In this document: piece after piece, positions 31,938-41,206 of the stretch
Layout: each line of letters starts with the position of its first letter
Numbering within the stretch: position 1 is the stretch's first letter
Origin: Bradyrhizobium cajani
Lineage (GTDB): Bacteria; Pseudomonadota; Alphaproteobacteria; Rhizobiales; Xanthobacteraceae
DNA length: 64,000 nucleotides
Assembly: GCF_009759665.1 (NCBI RefSeq)
Contig: NZ_WQNE01000001.1
Coordinates: 62,001-126,000, forward strand
Reading direction: 5' to 3'
Translations under genes and position numbers: made by a program
The notes under the pieces: generated by a model
The model's input: only the letters and a program-made list of their open reading frames with translations
Database searches by the model: none
What the model was told of the DNA's origin: nothing

Positions 31938-32900
31938 TCAATCCAGCGCGCGACGAAGCGCCCTTTCAAGCCACGAAACAACCGAAATCCCCTCCGCGGC
32001 CGCAGCCTTCACTGCCTGGTCGCGCAGTTCGGGGGAAACGCCCTCGAGCCTGCCGAAATAGCGCTTGCGATGCGATCCGCCGCGCCATCCCGGAAACTCG
32101 ATATCGAGATCAAGCTGCGGCTCTCCGGTACCCACGTCGAACACCATCACGTAGAACGAACCATTCAGAATCCAGTGACACGACACGTTGCGCGCGTGCG
32201 TCGGAATCTTGTCGAGGGGAGCCTGATGATGAAAGAGCGGATTTGAGTTCTTCAGGATCTTCCCGAACTCGGTTTCGCCGAGCCAGGCCCCGACGCCCTC
32301 GTCCCCCAGCACCACTCGTCCACCCGGCTTAACGACCCTCGCGATCTCCGCGACAGACGCTCGGATGTCGGGAAAGAGGTTGAGGCCGCCGAAATGGAAG
32401 GCGCGGTCGAAGAATCCGTCGGGAAACGGCAATTTTCCGGCATCGGCGACAAAAAGCTTCAGGGCCGAGGTGTCGACCTCCGCCGTTTCCAGTCGATCGC
32501 GCCCGATGTGAACCATCTCACGATTGATGTCACCCGCGTAAACCTGCGCCCCGCGTTTCAGGAAGTGACGGGTGTCGCGGCACGTGCCACAGCCAACTTC
32601 CAGAATGCGATCGCCTCGGGCGATTTCCAGGAAGTCGGTGAGTTGCTCGCGGGTTTGCTCTTCCTCGCACAACAGCATGCGGAACATGACATCGTTGCCG
32701 GCATCATATTCCGCCGCGCGCTCGCGATAGTACTTGTTTCTATCCCCGCGCGCCTCATCCTGACCGGCGGCCAGCAGCAGTGAGGGAATGCCGTCAATGA
32801 CGGGATAGCGATCGCCGGCGGGGCTCTCCAGAAAGCGGCCATCGGCCGAAATGACGAGAGGTTCGTGCGTGCGAGGACAGAAAAACCCTGTCTCCTTCAT
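31938..32900 (-). CDS. SAM-dependent methyltransferase with Trm112-like N-terminus and helical C-terminal tail
   Basis: A 320-residue protein in three parts. Residues 6-42 (FFCPRTHEPLVISADGRFLE, then AGDRYPVIDGIPSLL) resemble the Trm112/UPF0434 module, but with a single Cys. Residues 80-230 form the methyltransferase (ILEVGCGTCRDTRHFLKRGA, then LFVADAGKLPFPDGFFDRAF and VVKPGGRVVLGDEG). The last 32 residues (SPELRDQAVKAAAAEGISVV, then SWLERALRRAL) look like a ribbon-helix-helix or HicB-type helical pair. Start ATG 32900; upstream in-frame codons lack similarity. It is the last gene of the minus-strand cassette starting at 35443. Confidence 0.82.
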   Translation of the reverse strand: MKETGFFCPRTHEPLVISADGRFLESPAGDRYPVIDGIPSLLLAAGQDEARGDRNKYYRERAAEYDAGNDVMFRMLLCEEEQTREQLTDFLEIARGDRILEVGCGTCRDTRHFLKRGAQVYAGDINREMVHIGRDRLETAEVDTSALKLFVADAGKLPFPDGFFDRAFHFGGLNLFPDIRASVAEIARVVKPGGRVVLGDEGVGAWLGETEFGKILKNSNPLFHHQAPLDKIPTHARNVSCHWILNGSFYVMVFDVGTGEPQLDLDIEFPGWRGGSHRKRYFGRLEGVSPELRDQAVKAAAAEGISVVSWLERALRRALD

Positions 32901-32940
32901 GAACTGGTCCTTCTGTTCGGCAAGAATACGCGTTGCATGG

Positions 32941-33768
32941 TCAGGTCGACATCCTCGACCGGCGCGCTCCATAGAAAGCAGAAACGTCGCGCGGTGTCTC
33001 GACCTCATAGCCAAGAAGGCGACGCGTTTGCTTGTCTTCGGTGTAGTCGGGTCCAAGGAATGAGGGAAGATTGATCTGCTGACGCATCAGGGGGATGGTA
33101 TAGAGATGATTGACCGCACGTCTCGGACTTGAGGTCTGGTTCACGCCGCCACGATGAAACAGCATCGCATCCAGCACAAGGAAGGATCCGGCCGGGGCCG
33201 TGACCGTCTTCTGCAGGGCCTCCACCGTCAGATCGGATGGAAATGCCTCTTCCTTGTGGCTCGCGGGCACGACCAGCGTGGACCCGTTTTCCAGCGTGAA
33301 GGGATCGAGGCAGAACAGCGCGTTGATCGCCAGAGGGCGGCTCGAAACGAAGTGCTGATACGGCAGATCGCGGTGGTACGCCGCCTGATTATACGTCTGC
33401 GCATTCGGGGGGTTAATGATGCCGTTCTGCTGATTGAGGATGATGTAGTCGCCGATCAGCTGGCGACAGACTTCGAGAACGTTTGCGTTCATCGCAAGAT
33501 CCAGAAACAGGCGATCATGTGCGAGCGGCACGCGGATCGTATTATGCTCGTCGATCCTCTTCAGCTCATCCCGGCCGCCATACAAGCTCTGTGTTGACTC
33601 CAGCACGCGATCGAACGTGCTCGCAAGCCGACGCAGGCCTTCCGCGTCGAAACCCCCATCCACGACGGCAAACCCCAAGAGCTTGATTTGCTCGATGGCC
33701 CGGTCCAACGCGTTGCTGCTTCGAGCCTGGGTGTGAACGCCATAACGTGCAACGGATGCTTCGGTCAT
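32941..33768 (-). CDS. Phytanoyl-CoA dioxygenase (PhyH) family oxygenase
   Basis: A 275-residue Fe(II)/2-oxoglutarate-dependent dioxygenase. The HxD iron ligands lie in QAAYHRDLPYQHFVSSRPLA, the distal His in MLFHRGGVNQTSSPRRAVNH, and the Arg after it would bind 2-oxoglutarate. An upstream NQQNGIINPPN segment matches the family. It hydroxylates small molecules; members in polysaccharide clusters are poorly characterised. It is flanked by a hydrolase-like gene upstream (46-bp gap) and a methyltransferase downstream (40-bp gap), suggesting sequential hydroxylation and methylation of a glycan or lipid group (inference). Confidence 0.87.
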   Translation of the reverse strand: MTEASVARYGVHTQARSSNALDRAIEQIKLLGFAVVDGGFDAEGLRRLASTFDRVLESTQSLYGGRDELKRIDEHNTIRVPLAHDRLFLDLAMNANVLEVCRQLIGDYIILNQQNGIINPPNAQTYNQAAYHRDLPYQHFVSSRPLAINALFCLDPFTLENGSTLVVPASHKEEAFPSDLTVEALQKTVTAPAGSFLVLDAMLFHRGGVNQTSSPRRAVNHLYTIPLMRQQINLPSFLGPDYTEDKQTRRLLGYEVETPRDVSAFYGARRSRMST

Positions 33769-33814
33769 ATCCTACTCTCGAGAACTTGGAAAACGAGCCA
33801 GGTCGTAGATTGCG

Positions 33815-34747
33815 TCAGCCGGCAAGACTCTTCAACGGATGGTCGCCGTCCCACACGGCCAGCCCAAAGCCGGTAGCCCCGTAGCCATTACCATTATACG
33901 CGAGCCACAGCCGCTCACGGTGCCAGAACAGCGCCGGATAGCAGATCATGTCCAGATCCCACCCAGGCTCGGTCCGATCGAATTGCATGATTTCGTCGAT
34001 GCGTTCCCAATGCTTAGCATCCCTGCTCCAGGCCGCCCCCAACGCATAACGTAGGCCGCGCGTTGCGAAACTCATCAGGTAGATTTCGCCAATTCGCACG
34101 ATCGTCGGCCGTACAATCACATGTTCCTGATGCGCAGTCAGCCCTACGGCGATCGAGCCGTCGCGCTCCCAGCGAACACCGTCGCTGGAATGCGCAACCT
34201 TGATCGCATGGCGAAGCGTCTCCTCATCGAGACCTGCCGCAAGGTTGGATCCATACCACATGCGCCATTGCCCGGGACCGATCTTGAGCACGCAAGGGTA
34301 GGTCAGAGTGTACGGATCTACCGGCGTGCGATCGAGAACTGGTCCAGGTGAAAAGCGCTCGAACGAGCCGTCAAGGGAGGTCGATCGCGCCAGACCGATC
34401 GCGTTTCGCCAGGGCGAGCGGACGCCCAGGTTCCAGCCCATGTAGTAGAGATGATACTCGTCCTCATCACGGATGATGCAGCCGATGCTGGCACCGCTAT
34501 CGTCGAACGTTCCGTCTTCACCAGGCGAGATGACCGGTCGCTCGGCCACCCCAAGGACTCTAGGATTATCCGAGACGGCGACGTCGACCCAACCGATATG
34601 CGAGCGCTTGTCTGCGTCGCGCGCGCTGTAGAAAAAGCGAAACGTGTCGTCCGTGACATGAACGGGGGTCGGTAACGCAGCGTGACTACGCGCCCACCAT
34701 TGCTCTCCGCTGGGAGCAAAGACAGCTCCAAGGCGTCGCCACGACAT
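33815..34747 (-). CDS. Five-bladed beta-propeller protein resembling GH43/GH32 or GH130-like glycosidases
   Basis: A 310-residue protein with repeated propeller blades: FRFFYSARDADKRSHIGWVD, EDEYHLYYMGWNLGVRSPWR, QWRMWYGSNLAAG, VRPTIVRIGEIYLMSFATRG and ALFWHRERLWLAYNGNGYGA. The repeated Y/W-Y-S/G-x motifs with Asp and Arg around the pore fit glycoside-acting propellers. There is no signal peptide, so it acts in the cytoplasm and may modify a sugar precursor rather than degrade polymer. It begins 9 bp after the acetyltransferase gene. Confidence 0.75.
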   Translation of the reverse strand: MSWRRLGAVFAPSGEQWWARSHAALPTPVHVTDDTFRFFYSARDADKRSHIGWVDVAVSDNPRVLGVAERPVISPGEDGTFDDSGASIGCIIRDEDEYHLYYMGWNLGVRSPWRNAIGLARSTSLDGSFERFSPGPVLDRTPVDPYTLTYPCVLKIGPGQWRMWYGSNLAAGLDEETLRHAIKVAHSSDGVRWERDGSIAVGLTAHQEHVIVRPTIVRIGEIYLMSFATRGLRYALGAAWSRDAKHWERIDEIMQFDRTEPGWDLDMICYPALFWHRERLWLAYNGNGYGATGFGLAVWDGDHPLKSLAG

Positions 34748-34756
34748 GGCGGGACC

Positions 34757-35443
34757 TCACAGACTTCTCAAGCGGGTGCTCGGCACGGGCGAGCGCTCGG
34801 TTCCGCGTGGTGCGACAACCGAAAGATCGGGCTGGTCCTCCAGCACCAGTGCGCCGGCACCCAGCACGCATCGCTGGCCGATCGTGACATGATCACGGAT
34901 CGTTACGTTCACGCCCACGAAGCTGCCGCGTCCGACGCGGACACCACCGGAAATGACGACGTGAGATGCCAGGAAGACATCATCCTCGATGACCGAGTGG
35001 TGACCGATATGGTTGCCGCTCCACAGCGTGACATTTGCGCCGACACTGGCGAAGGGCTGGATGGTGTTGTCCTCGAGAATGAAGCAGTTCTCTTTCAGCT
35101 CGAAGTCGGCAAATACCGTGGCGCGGCTGCTCAGATAGCTCGCCAGCCGATATCCCTTGGCCCGCGCCGCAGCCACCTTCTCCGCACGTACGGCGTTGAT
35201 CTTGGCGTAGCTGACAGCGACGAACATCGCATGGCGGTCGGGTGCGAATGTATCCGCGACCTCCTCGAATGCGACGACAGGGCGCCCCCGAAATTCGGTT
35301 TGCTTCAGAAAAGCGCGATCAACCGTAAATCCGACAACCTCATACTGGGAATCGCAGGAAAAATAATAGTCCGCCAGCTCGGCGATTTCCCCGATTCCGA
35401 ATATAACGACTTGCCTGTGCTTCTCTTGACCGGACTTGATCAT
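34757..35443 (-). CDS. NeuD/PglD-like sugar O- or N-acetyltransferase (left-handed beta-helix)
   Basis: A 228-residue protein. The N-terminal Rossmann-like part (QVVIFGIGEIAELADYYF, then VVGFTVDR) is followed by hexapeptide repeats from about residue 95 (ILEDNTIQPFASVGANVTLW, SGNHIGHHSVIEDDVFLASH, VVISGGVRVGRGSFVGVNVT, then IRDHVTIGQRCVLGAGALVL). The catalytic His pair lies in GNHIGHHS. Acetyl-CoA-dependent acetylation of an amino sugar or sialic-like acid is expected. It is first in the cassette; the start at 35443 gives MIKSGQEKHRQ. Confidence 0.88.
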   Translation of the reverse strand: MIKSGQEKHRQVVIFGIGEIAELADYYFSCDSQYEVVGFTVDRAFLKQTEFRGRPVVAFEEVADTFAPDRHAMFVAVSYAKINAVRAEKVAAARAKGYRLASYLSSRATVFADFELKENCFILEDNTIQPFASVGANVTLWSGNHIGHHSVIEDDVFLASHVVISGGVRVGRGSFVGVNVTIRDHVTIGQRCVLGAGALVLEDQPDLSVVAPRGTERSPVPSTRLRSL

Positions 35444-35558
35444 GGGGGCGCTTATAGCGCACTTGGCACGCCGGTCGAAAGCCGCGCAGCCTTGAATCTT
35501 CACAAATATTGCCGCCCGCCGGGCCCGGAGTCGCGGCAGCGAAATCCGGCCGGCGTGG

Positions 35559-38168
35559 TCAGTGAATGAGAAATCCCGTGGTGTGACTGGCCATCAGCGC
35601 CGCGAAGGCGTCGTGCACATCGTTCACGTCGTGGGCGAGCATCGGGAAGGGATCTGGCGTGTCCGGCTTGCTTGCGGATCCGGAGTATTCCGCTCCAACC
35701 ATTTGAGTGCCGACCTGACCACCGGCCGGATTCAGACCCGGGTGCTCCTGAAACACAAATGCATCCGCTGTCTCCGTCGCGAATTGCGAGGTCGCAGCCG
35801 GTTGAAGCCCTTGGCCCGAACTCTTGACGCCGATCACGCCATCGCCGTTGAGGTCCTGGTGGAAGCTCGTCTCGATCGACTGCAGGGCCACATTCGAACC
35901 CGACGTCGGCGTGACCGCGTTGGACACATAAGTGCCCTGGCTGTCGGCATTCCAGACCGCATACTGGTCGGAGCCGTTCATCTTCCAGGCGATCAGGTAA
36001 CCGCTGCCCGACTGCTCCGCGCCGATCGCACGCCAGGCTCCCGCATCGCTCGATACGATCGCCTGCGTCGTTCCGTAAGTCACGGTAGGTCCGCTGGACG
36101 TGCCATTGGCGAACAGCGAGTAATGGATCCCCACCACAGCAAGGCTGGTCGATCCGTAGGATTCAATCACGGTCGCGGTCACGGGAACACCGATCACGCC
36201 GTCGCCGTTGAGATCCTGGTGGAAGCTGCTCTCGATCGACTGCAGGGCCGCATCCGAACCCGAGGTCGGCATGATCGCGTTGGACACGTAGCTGCCCTGG
36301 CTGTCGGCGTTCCAGACCGCATACTGGTCGGAGCCGTTCATTTTCCAGGCGACCAGATAGCCGCCGCCCGGCTGCTCCGCGCCGATCGCACGCCAGGCTC
36401 CTGCATCGCTCGATACGATCGCCTGCATCGCCCCGTAAGTCACGGTAGGTCCGCTGGACGTGCCATTGGCGAACAGTGCGTAATGGGTCCCCACCACGGC
36501 GAGACTGGTCGATCCAAAGGACTCGATCACAGTCGCAGACACGGACGCGGCGGAAACGCCGATCACACCGTCGCCGTTGAGATCCTGGTGGAAGCTGGTC
36601 TCGATCGACTGCAGCGCCACATCCGAACCCGAGGTCGGCATGACCGCGTTGGACACGTAGCTGCCCTGGCTGTCGGCGTTCCAGACCGCATATTGGTCGG
36701 AACCGTTCATCTTCCAGGCGATCAGATATGCGCTGCCCGACTGCTCCGCGCCGATGGCGCGCCAGAGTCCCGCATCATTCGATGCGACCATCTGCGTCGA
36801 CCCGTAGCTCACAATAGGCCCGCTCGACGTGCCATTGGCGAACAATGAGTAATGTATCCACACGACAGCAAGGCTGGTCGATCCATAAGATTCGATCACG
36901 GTCGGGCTAAGCTGGCTGATCAGCGTGGTGCTCGAAATCGTTCCGTCGGCGAACTGGAAGTTCTCCACGCTAGACACGGTGTCGGTGCCGTCGGGCGTGC
37001 CGGAGCGCTGATCGACCAGTGTGAACGTGGTCGAATTGTAGCTGATCGCATAATTCGCCATGCTGCCGGAATAGACCGCGGTGTCGGTGCCGGCGCCCCC
37101 GATGATGGTATCGTTGCCGCCGCCGCCCGCAATGGTGTCGTTGCCGCCGCCACCGTTCAGGGCGTTCGCGATCGCGTTGCCGATGATCGTGTCGCTGCCG
37201 GAGCCGCCGATGGCGTTGTCGATATAGGAGCGCGCATCGCCGTTGTAGAGATAGGCGTTGTAGACGTTGCCGGCGGCGTAGTGGCCGTTGCCGAGATAGG
37301 CGAGCTGCGTCGACGAGAACACCGACGCCGCGCCCGGATTGAGATTGATCGACAGGTTGGTCGTATAGTTCGACAAATCGTAGGTATCGACGCCACCGCC
37401 GTCCCAGATCGTCTCGAAGATGCGGTTGGCCGAACCGCCGATACCGCCGCCGTCCGCGGGCTGCGCGACGCCGTTGATGAATTCCTGCCCGGTGGTCGTG
37501 CTCCAGGTGTAGACGGTGTTGCCATTCTGGGTCGCGTAGTTCGCGCCGTACATCGTCTGCAGCGCGAGAATGTCGTTGGCCATGTAGGTCTGCGAGAACC
37601 CGTAGGTCTCGGCGGTGTAGCCCGTCAACGGCGCGCCGACGTAGCTGCGATAGCTCATGATGGTGTATTCGCTATCGTCATGCGCGGTCGGCACCGCGAC
37701 GTTGCCGGGGCCGCCGACCTCCTGGCTGTGCTTGAGGCCGAGCGCATGGCCGAGCTCGTGCAGCGCGGTGGCGAAATAATAGTTGCCGAGCGCGGCCTGC
37801 GCGTACGGATAGGAGGTGCCGAACCAGATGTCGCCGCCAGGGACATAGTTTCCGGGATAGTAGGCGTAGGAGGTCGGATTGGCCGCCGACGACTGACCGA
37901 TCATGATGTCGGCGCCGTTGGTGCCGGCATAGCTGAGCGAGATGTTGGTGTAGCTCTTGATCAGGCCGATCGCGTAGTTGATCGCCGACTGCATCGCCGC
38001 CGGCGCCTGGGCGAACGAGGCGGGCTCATTGTTCCCGTATGTATAGGTGGGGTAGTCGCTCGCTGAATCCGGAAAACTATAGGTGATCGTGCCGGTCCAT
38101 TTCGAACCGGACAGCAGGCCGTCGATTTCGGCATTGTAGGTGGCACTGACGTTGACGGCGGTAGCCAA
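35559..38168 (-). CDS. M10 (serralysin-like) metalloprotease with RTX motifs and three tandem 120-residue repeats
   Basis: An 869-residue protein. Zinc site HELGHALGLKH at residues 137-147, Met-turn TIMSY about 171, and a serralysin fold through about 300. RTX nonapeptides GGSGSDTIIG and GGGGNDTIAGGGGNDTIIGG occupy about 320-360. Residues 423-782 hold three near-identical units, each running from TVIESYGSTSLAVV through AWKMNGSDQYAVWNADSQG to HQDLNGDGVIG, an EF-hand/dockerin-like calcium loop. A Pro-rich acidic C-terminus ends TTGFLIH. No Sec signal is present, consistent with type I secretion by a C-terminal signal. No T1SS genes are nearby. A typical serralysin has no such repeat block. Confidence 0.9.
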   Translation of the reverse strand: MATAVNVSATYNAEIDGLLSGSKWTGTITYSFPDSASDYPTYTYGNNEPASFAQAPAAMQSAINYAIGLIKSYTNISLSYAGTNGADIMIGQSSAANPTSYAYYPGNYVPGGDIWFGTSYPYAQAALGNYYFATALHELGHALGLKHSQEVGGPGNVAVPTAHDDSEYTIMSYRSYVGAPLTGYTAETYGFSQTYMANDILALQTMYGANYATQNGNTVYTWSTTTGQEFINGVAQPADGGGIGGSANRIFETIWDGGGVDTYDLSNYTTNLSINLNPGAASVFSSTQLAYLGNGHYAAGNVYNAYLYNGDARSYIDNAIGGSGSDTIIGNAIANALNGGGGNDTIAGGGGNDTIIGGAGTDTAVYSGSMANYAISYNSTTFTLVDQRSGTPDGTDTVSSVENFQFADGTISSTTLISQLSPTVIESYGSTSLAVVWIHYSLFANGTSSGPIVSYGSTQMVASNDAGLWRAIGAEQSGSAYLIAWKMNGSDQYAVWNADSQGSYVSNAVMPTSGSDVALQSIETSFHQDLNGDGVIGVSAASVSATVIESFGSTSLAVVGTHYALFANGTSSGPTVTYGAMQAIVSSDAGAWRAIGAEQPGGGYLVAWKMNGSDQYAVWNADSQGSYVSNAIMPTSGSDAALQSIESSFHQDLNGDGVIGVPVTATVIESYGSTSLAVVGIHYSLFANGTSSGPTVTYGTTQAIVSSDAGAWRAIGAEQSGSGYLIAWKMNGSDQYAVWNADSQGTYVSNAVTPTSGSNVALQSIETSFHQDLNGDGVIGVKSSGQGLQPAATSQFATETADAFVFQEHPGLNPAGGQVGTQMVGAEYSGSASKPDTPDPFPMLAHDVNDVHDAFAALMASHTTGFLIH
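35825..36902 (-). repeat. Three tandem ~360-bp intragenic repeats
   Basis: The units occupy about 36534-36902, 36174-36533 and 35825-36173 (123, 120 and 116 codons). Long stretches are identical at DNA level, for example CGTTCCAGACCGCATA in every unit. This implies recent duplication or ongoing gene conversion. Confidence 0.9.
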
Positions 38169-38358
38169 TGGATCGTCCCTCGGAGAGTTGCCGTGCAGGG
38201 CCCGAGTCAGGGCGGCGCAGCGATTCTAGCCTTAGGATTTATACGTTAGGTTTATTTTTGGCGAAGGATGCTGCGAGCGGCAAGTAACGGCTTGTTAATC
38301 AGGAACCCCGTGGTTACACGGGCCCTTAGTGTACGCCGCAGTGCATTTGAGGTACCTC

Positions 38359-38661
38359 ATGAAGCAGCTCCGCCTGACGGCCTGCTGTCTCGGCGCATTC
38401 GTGGCGCTCGCCGGTCTGGATCTATTGTTCCCCGAGGGACAACCCGTCATGGCCAGAAAAGCCAAAGCAGACGAAGCGGCGAAGGCCCCGCGGGCACCAG
38501 TCATGCCGCCTCTCCGCGACCCGTCGATTGCGGTGGCCGAGGAGTATGAGGCCGCCCGAGCCAAGGGAACGGCCGAGGCGCTCGAGCTGTTCATCGCGCG
38601 ACACAGTGACGATCCGCTCGCCGAGAAGGCCCGGGCCGAGCTGAAGCGCCTGGCGCGATAA
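38359..38661 (+). CDS. Small exported protein of unknown function
   Basis: A 100-residue protein. The N-terminal signal or anchor is MKQLRLTACCLGAFVALAGL, with a possible lipobox-like Cys pair, but not in a good lipoprotein context. A charged Ala/Lys/Pro linker follows, then a helical region EEYEAARAKGTAEALELFIA and RHSDDPLAEKARAELKRLA. The second half resembles a single TPR-like hairpin seen in caspase-associated and surface proteins. I do not recognise a named family. It is divergent from the protease gene across an AT-rich 190-bp spacer. Confidence 0.65.
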   Translation: MKQLRLTACCLGAFVALAGLDLLFPEGQPVMARKAKADEAAKAPRAPVMPPLRDPSIAVAEEYEAARAKGTAEALELFIARHSDDPLAEKARAELKRLAR

Positions 38662-39076
38662 TTGGCAGACTACGACAAGGCGCCCGCGCGAGTGGCCCGG
38701 TGCCGAAATTTCGCGATTCAGACAGACAACGCGCATTCGAAGGAGCGGCGCGAGCGAGGCCTCGAATGGGTCGCTTATGGAGGTGCATCAAAAGAAACGA
38801 GCGCATCTGCAACGCGCGATATGGTGGGAAGACGTTGCTCGCCCGGCGACAGACCCGGCCGACCCTTTACAATATCCGGCCCACAAAGCAAAATAACGCC
38901 ATCTACCTGAAGAGGTAACAGACTGCGCGCGCTGCGGTATTCCGGCTGATCGGGAGGCCTCGTCTCAAGGCGAAAGGCCCCCGGAGTGGCTGGGATCGCA
39001 AGGATAGCTCCGTTGCTGCTCTCTGGTTCAGGCGGCGCGGCAAGAGTTCAAGGACAGGAAAACTTCGGATTTTTTG
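38662..39076. other. Intergenic region, 415 bp, no gene recognised
   Basis: Short frames at 38700-38918 have mixed composition and no family resemblance. The right part presumably carries the promoter of rfbA; CAAGGACAGGAAAA at 39050-39063 includes the likely ribosome binding site. Confidence 0.4.
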
Positions 39077-39952
39077 ATGAAGGGAATTATCCTAGCAGGC
39101 GGCACGGGGTCCCGCCTTTACCCCGTCACAGCCGTGATCTCGAAGCAGCTGCTTCCGGTCTTTGACAAGCCGATGATCTACTATCCCCTGTCCGTGCTGA
39201 TGCTGGCGGAAATCAGGGACATTCTGATCATCACCACGCCGGACGATCAGCACCTGTTTCAGCGACTGCTCGGAGACGGATCGCACCTTGGCCTGCGCTT
39301 TTCCTACGCGCCTCAGGAAAGCCCGCGCGGTCTTGCCGATGCCTTCGTCGTCGGACGCGATTTCGTCGGATCGGACGCCGTCGCCCTCGTTCTTGGCGAC
39401 AACATTTTCTATGGAAACAAGTTGCTCGAGCGTCTTAAGCGCGCCAGGACACGCGAGAGGGGAGCAACGATCTTCTGCTATCCCGTCAACACGCCCGAGC
39501 AATATGGCGTCATCGAATTCGACTCTCAGGGTAACCCCGCCTCGCTCAAGGAAAAGCCGAAAGAGACCAACTCCAATCTGGCGGTGACTGGACTTTACTT
39601 CTACGACAACGACGTGCTGGACATCGCGACACGCGTGAAGCCTTCGGCCAGGGGTGAGCTGGAAATCACCGACGTGAACAGGGCCTACCTCGAGCGCGGC
39701 GATCTGCATGTCGAAACGCTTGGCCGCGGCTTCGCCTGGCTCGATACCGGCACTCACGCCTCGTTGGTCGAGGCGAGCCATTTCGTGCAGATTCTGGAGC
39801 AGCGGCAGGGATTGCGCATCGCCTGCCCGGAAGAGATCGCATTGCGGCTCGGATATATCAGCCTCGACGATTTCGAGGAATTGGCAAAGAAGTGCGCCAA
39901 GAGCAGCTATGGCGAGTATCTGCTGTCGATCCACCGCTCGCTTCGACGCTAG
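39077..39952 (+). CDS. rfbA: Glucose-1-phosphate thymidylyltransferase
   Basis: A 291-residue nucleotidyltransferase that makes dTDP-glucose from Glc-1-P and dTTP. It contains the nucleotide loop [20 protein letters not shown] with [20 protein letters not shown], then [10 protein letters not shown] (metal Asp), [19 protein letters not shown] and [15 protein letters not shown] with FAWLDTGTH. All residues of the RmlA active site are recognisable. ATG 39077 (TTG 39074 would add one residue). rfbB follows after 27 bp. rfbC and rfbD are absent, so the product is probably used for an amino sugar by WecE, not rhamnose. Confidence 0.95.
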   Translation: MKGIILAGGTGSRLYPVTAVISKQLLPVFDKPMIYYPLSVLMLAEIRDILIITTPDDQHLFQRLLGDGSHLGLRFSYAPQESPRGLADAFVVGRDFVGSDAVALVLGDNIFYGNKLLERLKRARTRERGATIFCYPVNTPEQYGVIEFDSQGNPASLKEKPKETNSNLAVTGLYFYDNDVLDIATRVKPSARGELEITDVNRAYLERGDLHVETLGRGFAWLDTGTHASLVEASHFVQILEQRQGLRIACPEEIALRLGYISLDDFEELAKKCAKSSYGEYLLSIHRSLRR

Positions 39953-39979
39953 CTCACCCCCTTTGCATGAAGAGCATCG

Positions 39980-41059
39980 ATGCGCTTTGACAAGCAAACC
40001 ATCTTCGTTACCGGCGGAGCCGGCTTCATAGGATCGGCCGTCATTCGTCATCTGCTGGCGGACACGAATGCATCGGTCGTGAATATCGACAAGCTGACCT
40101 ATGCGGGCAGCCTGAGCACGCTCCCCGGCGCCCCGGGAAATCCGCGTTACGCCTTCGAGAAGCAATGCATCTGCGATGGTCCCGGCCTCCGAAGGCTGTT
40201 TGAAAAATATCAACCCGACGCGGTGATGCACCTCGCGGCCGAGAGCCATGTGGACCGCTCCATCGACGGCCCGGCCGAATTCATCAAGACCAATATCGTC
40301 GGCACATTCACGCTGCTGCAGGAATGTCTGCGCCACTGGCGCGGCCTGTCCGCGGACAAGCGTGATCGGTTCCGGCTGCTTCACGTTTCGACGGATGAAG
40401 TCTTCGGCTCACTTGGCGCAGAGGGGCTGTTCACCGAAACCACGCCCTACGCGCCAAACTCGCCCTACTCTGCCAGCAAGGCCTCGTCCGACCACCTTGT
40501 TCGCGCATGGCGAGAAACCTATGAACTGCCGACGGTCGTCACGAATTGCTCGAACAATTACGGACCGTATCAGTTTCCCGAGAAGCTGATCCCTCACATG
40601 ATCGTCCGCGGGCTGGCGGAGCAGTCTCTCCCGGTCTACGGAGACGGCAAGCAGATCCGTGACTGGCTGTATGTGGAAGACCATGCCAGCGCGCTCACTC
40701 TGGTGCTGGAGCGCGGGCGCGCCGGCGAGACATACAACATTGGCGGCAGTAACGAGCGCACCAACCTGCATGTGGTCGAGCGTATCTGCGACGTCCTGGA
40801 TCGCCTCGTACCGGGGACCCGCGGCCCACGTCGCAACCTGATCTCGTTTGTCGCCGACCGGCCGGGTCATGACCGGCGCTATGCGATCGACGCCACCAAG
40901 ATCAGCCGCGAGCTCGGCTGGCGGGCACGCGAAGACTTCGAGAGCGGGATCGAGAAGACCATCCACTGGTTCTGTCAGAACCGCTCCTGGTGGCAGGAAA
41001 TCATCGACCACGGGTACGATGGCTCGCGTGTCGGACTCAATACGACCGCGCAAGTATGA
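39980..41059 (+). CDS. rfbB: dTDP-glucose 4,6-dehydratase
   Basis: A 359-residue extended SDR. NAD-binding motif [19 protein letters not shown], then [16 protein letters not shown] spacing ([13 protein letters not shown]), [15 protein letters not shown], catalytic [25 protein letters not shown] (Tyr and Lys), [17 protein letters not shown] and [13 protein letters not shown]. It yields dTDP-4-keto-6-deoxyglucose, the substrate of WecE at 26644. Cotranscribed with rfbA. Confidence 0.95.
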   Translation: MRFDKQTIFVTGGAGFIGSAVIRHLLADTNASVVNIDKLTYAGSLSTLPGAPGNPRYAFEKQCICDGPGLRRLFEKYQPDAVMHLAAESHVDRSIDGPAEFIKTNIVGTFTLLQECLRHWRGLSADKRDRFRLLHVSTDEVFGSLGAEGLFTETTPYAPNSPYSASKASSDHLVRAWRETYELPTVVTNCSNNYGPYQFPEKLIPHMIVRGLAEQSLPVYGDGKQIRDWLYVEDHASALTLVLERGRAGETYNIGGSNERTNLHVVERICDVLDRLVPGTRGPRRNLISFVADRPGHDRRYAIDATKISRELGWRAREDFESGIEKTIHWFCQNRSWWQEIIDHGYDGSRVGLNTTAQV

Positions 41060-41206
41060 GAACCCAGCAGTTGGCAGGATTTCGCTGCTTGCCGACCGGC
41101 ACGAACGCGCTGAATTCGCGCCGCGATCCGCGGTCCAAGTGAAGCTTGGACGGCGTGGTCTTTCGCCACTATGGTGGCTCCGCAGTCTGTCTCGGAGCCC
41201 TTCAAA

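Noticed and set aside
35825..36902. Direct repeats considered as a CRISPR-like array
   Set aside because: Units are 116-123 codons long, in frame and encode protein; no short repeat-spacer pattern.
36852..38066. 404-codon plus-strand frame over the metalloprotease
   Set aside because: Antisense shadow; the protease zinc site and Met-turn establish the real strand.
38700..38918. 72-codon plus-strand frame before rfbA
   Set aside because: Arg-rich, overlaps another open frame equally well, no recognisable motif.
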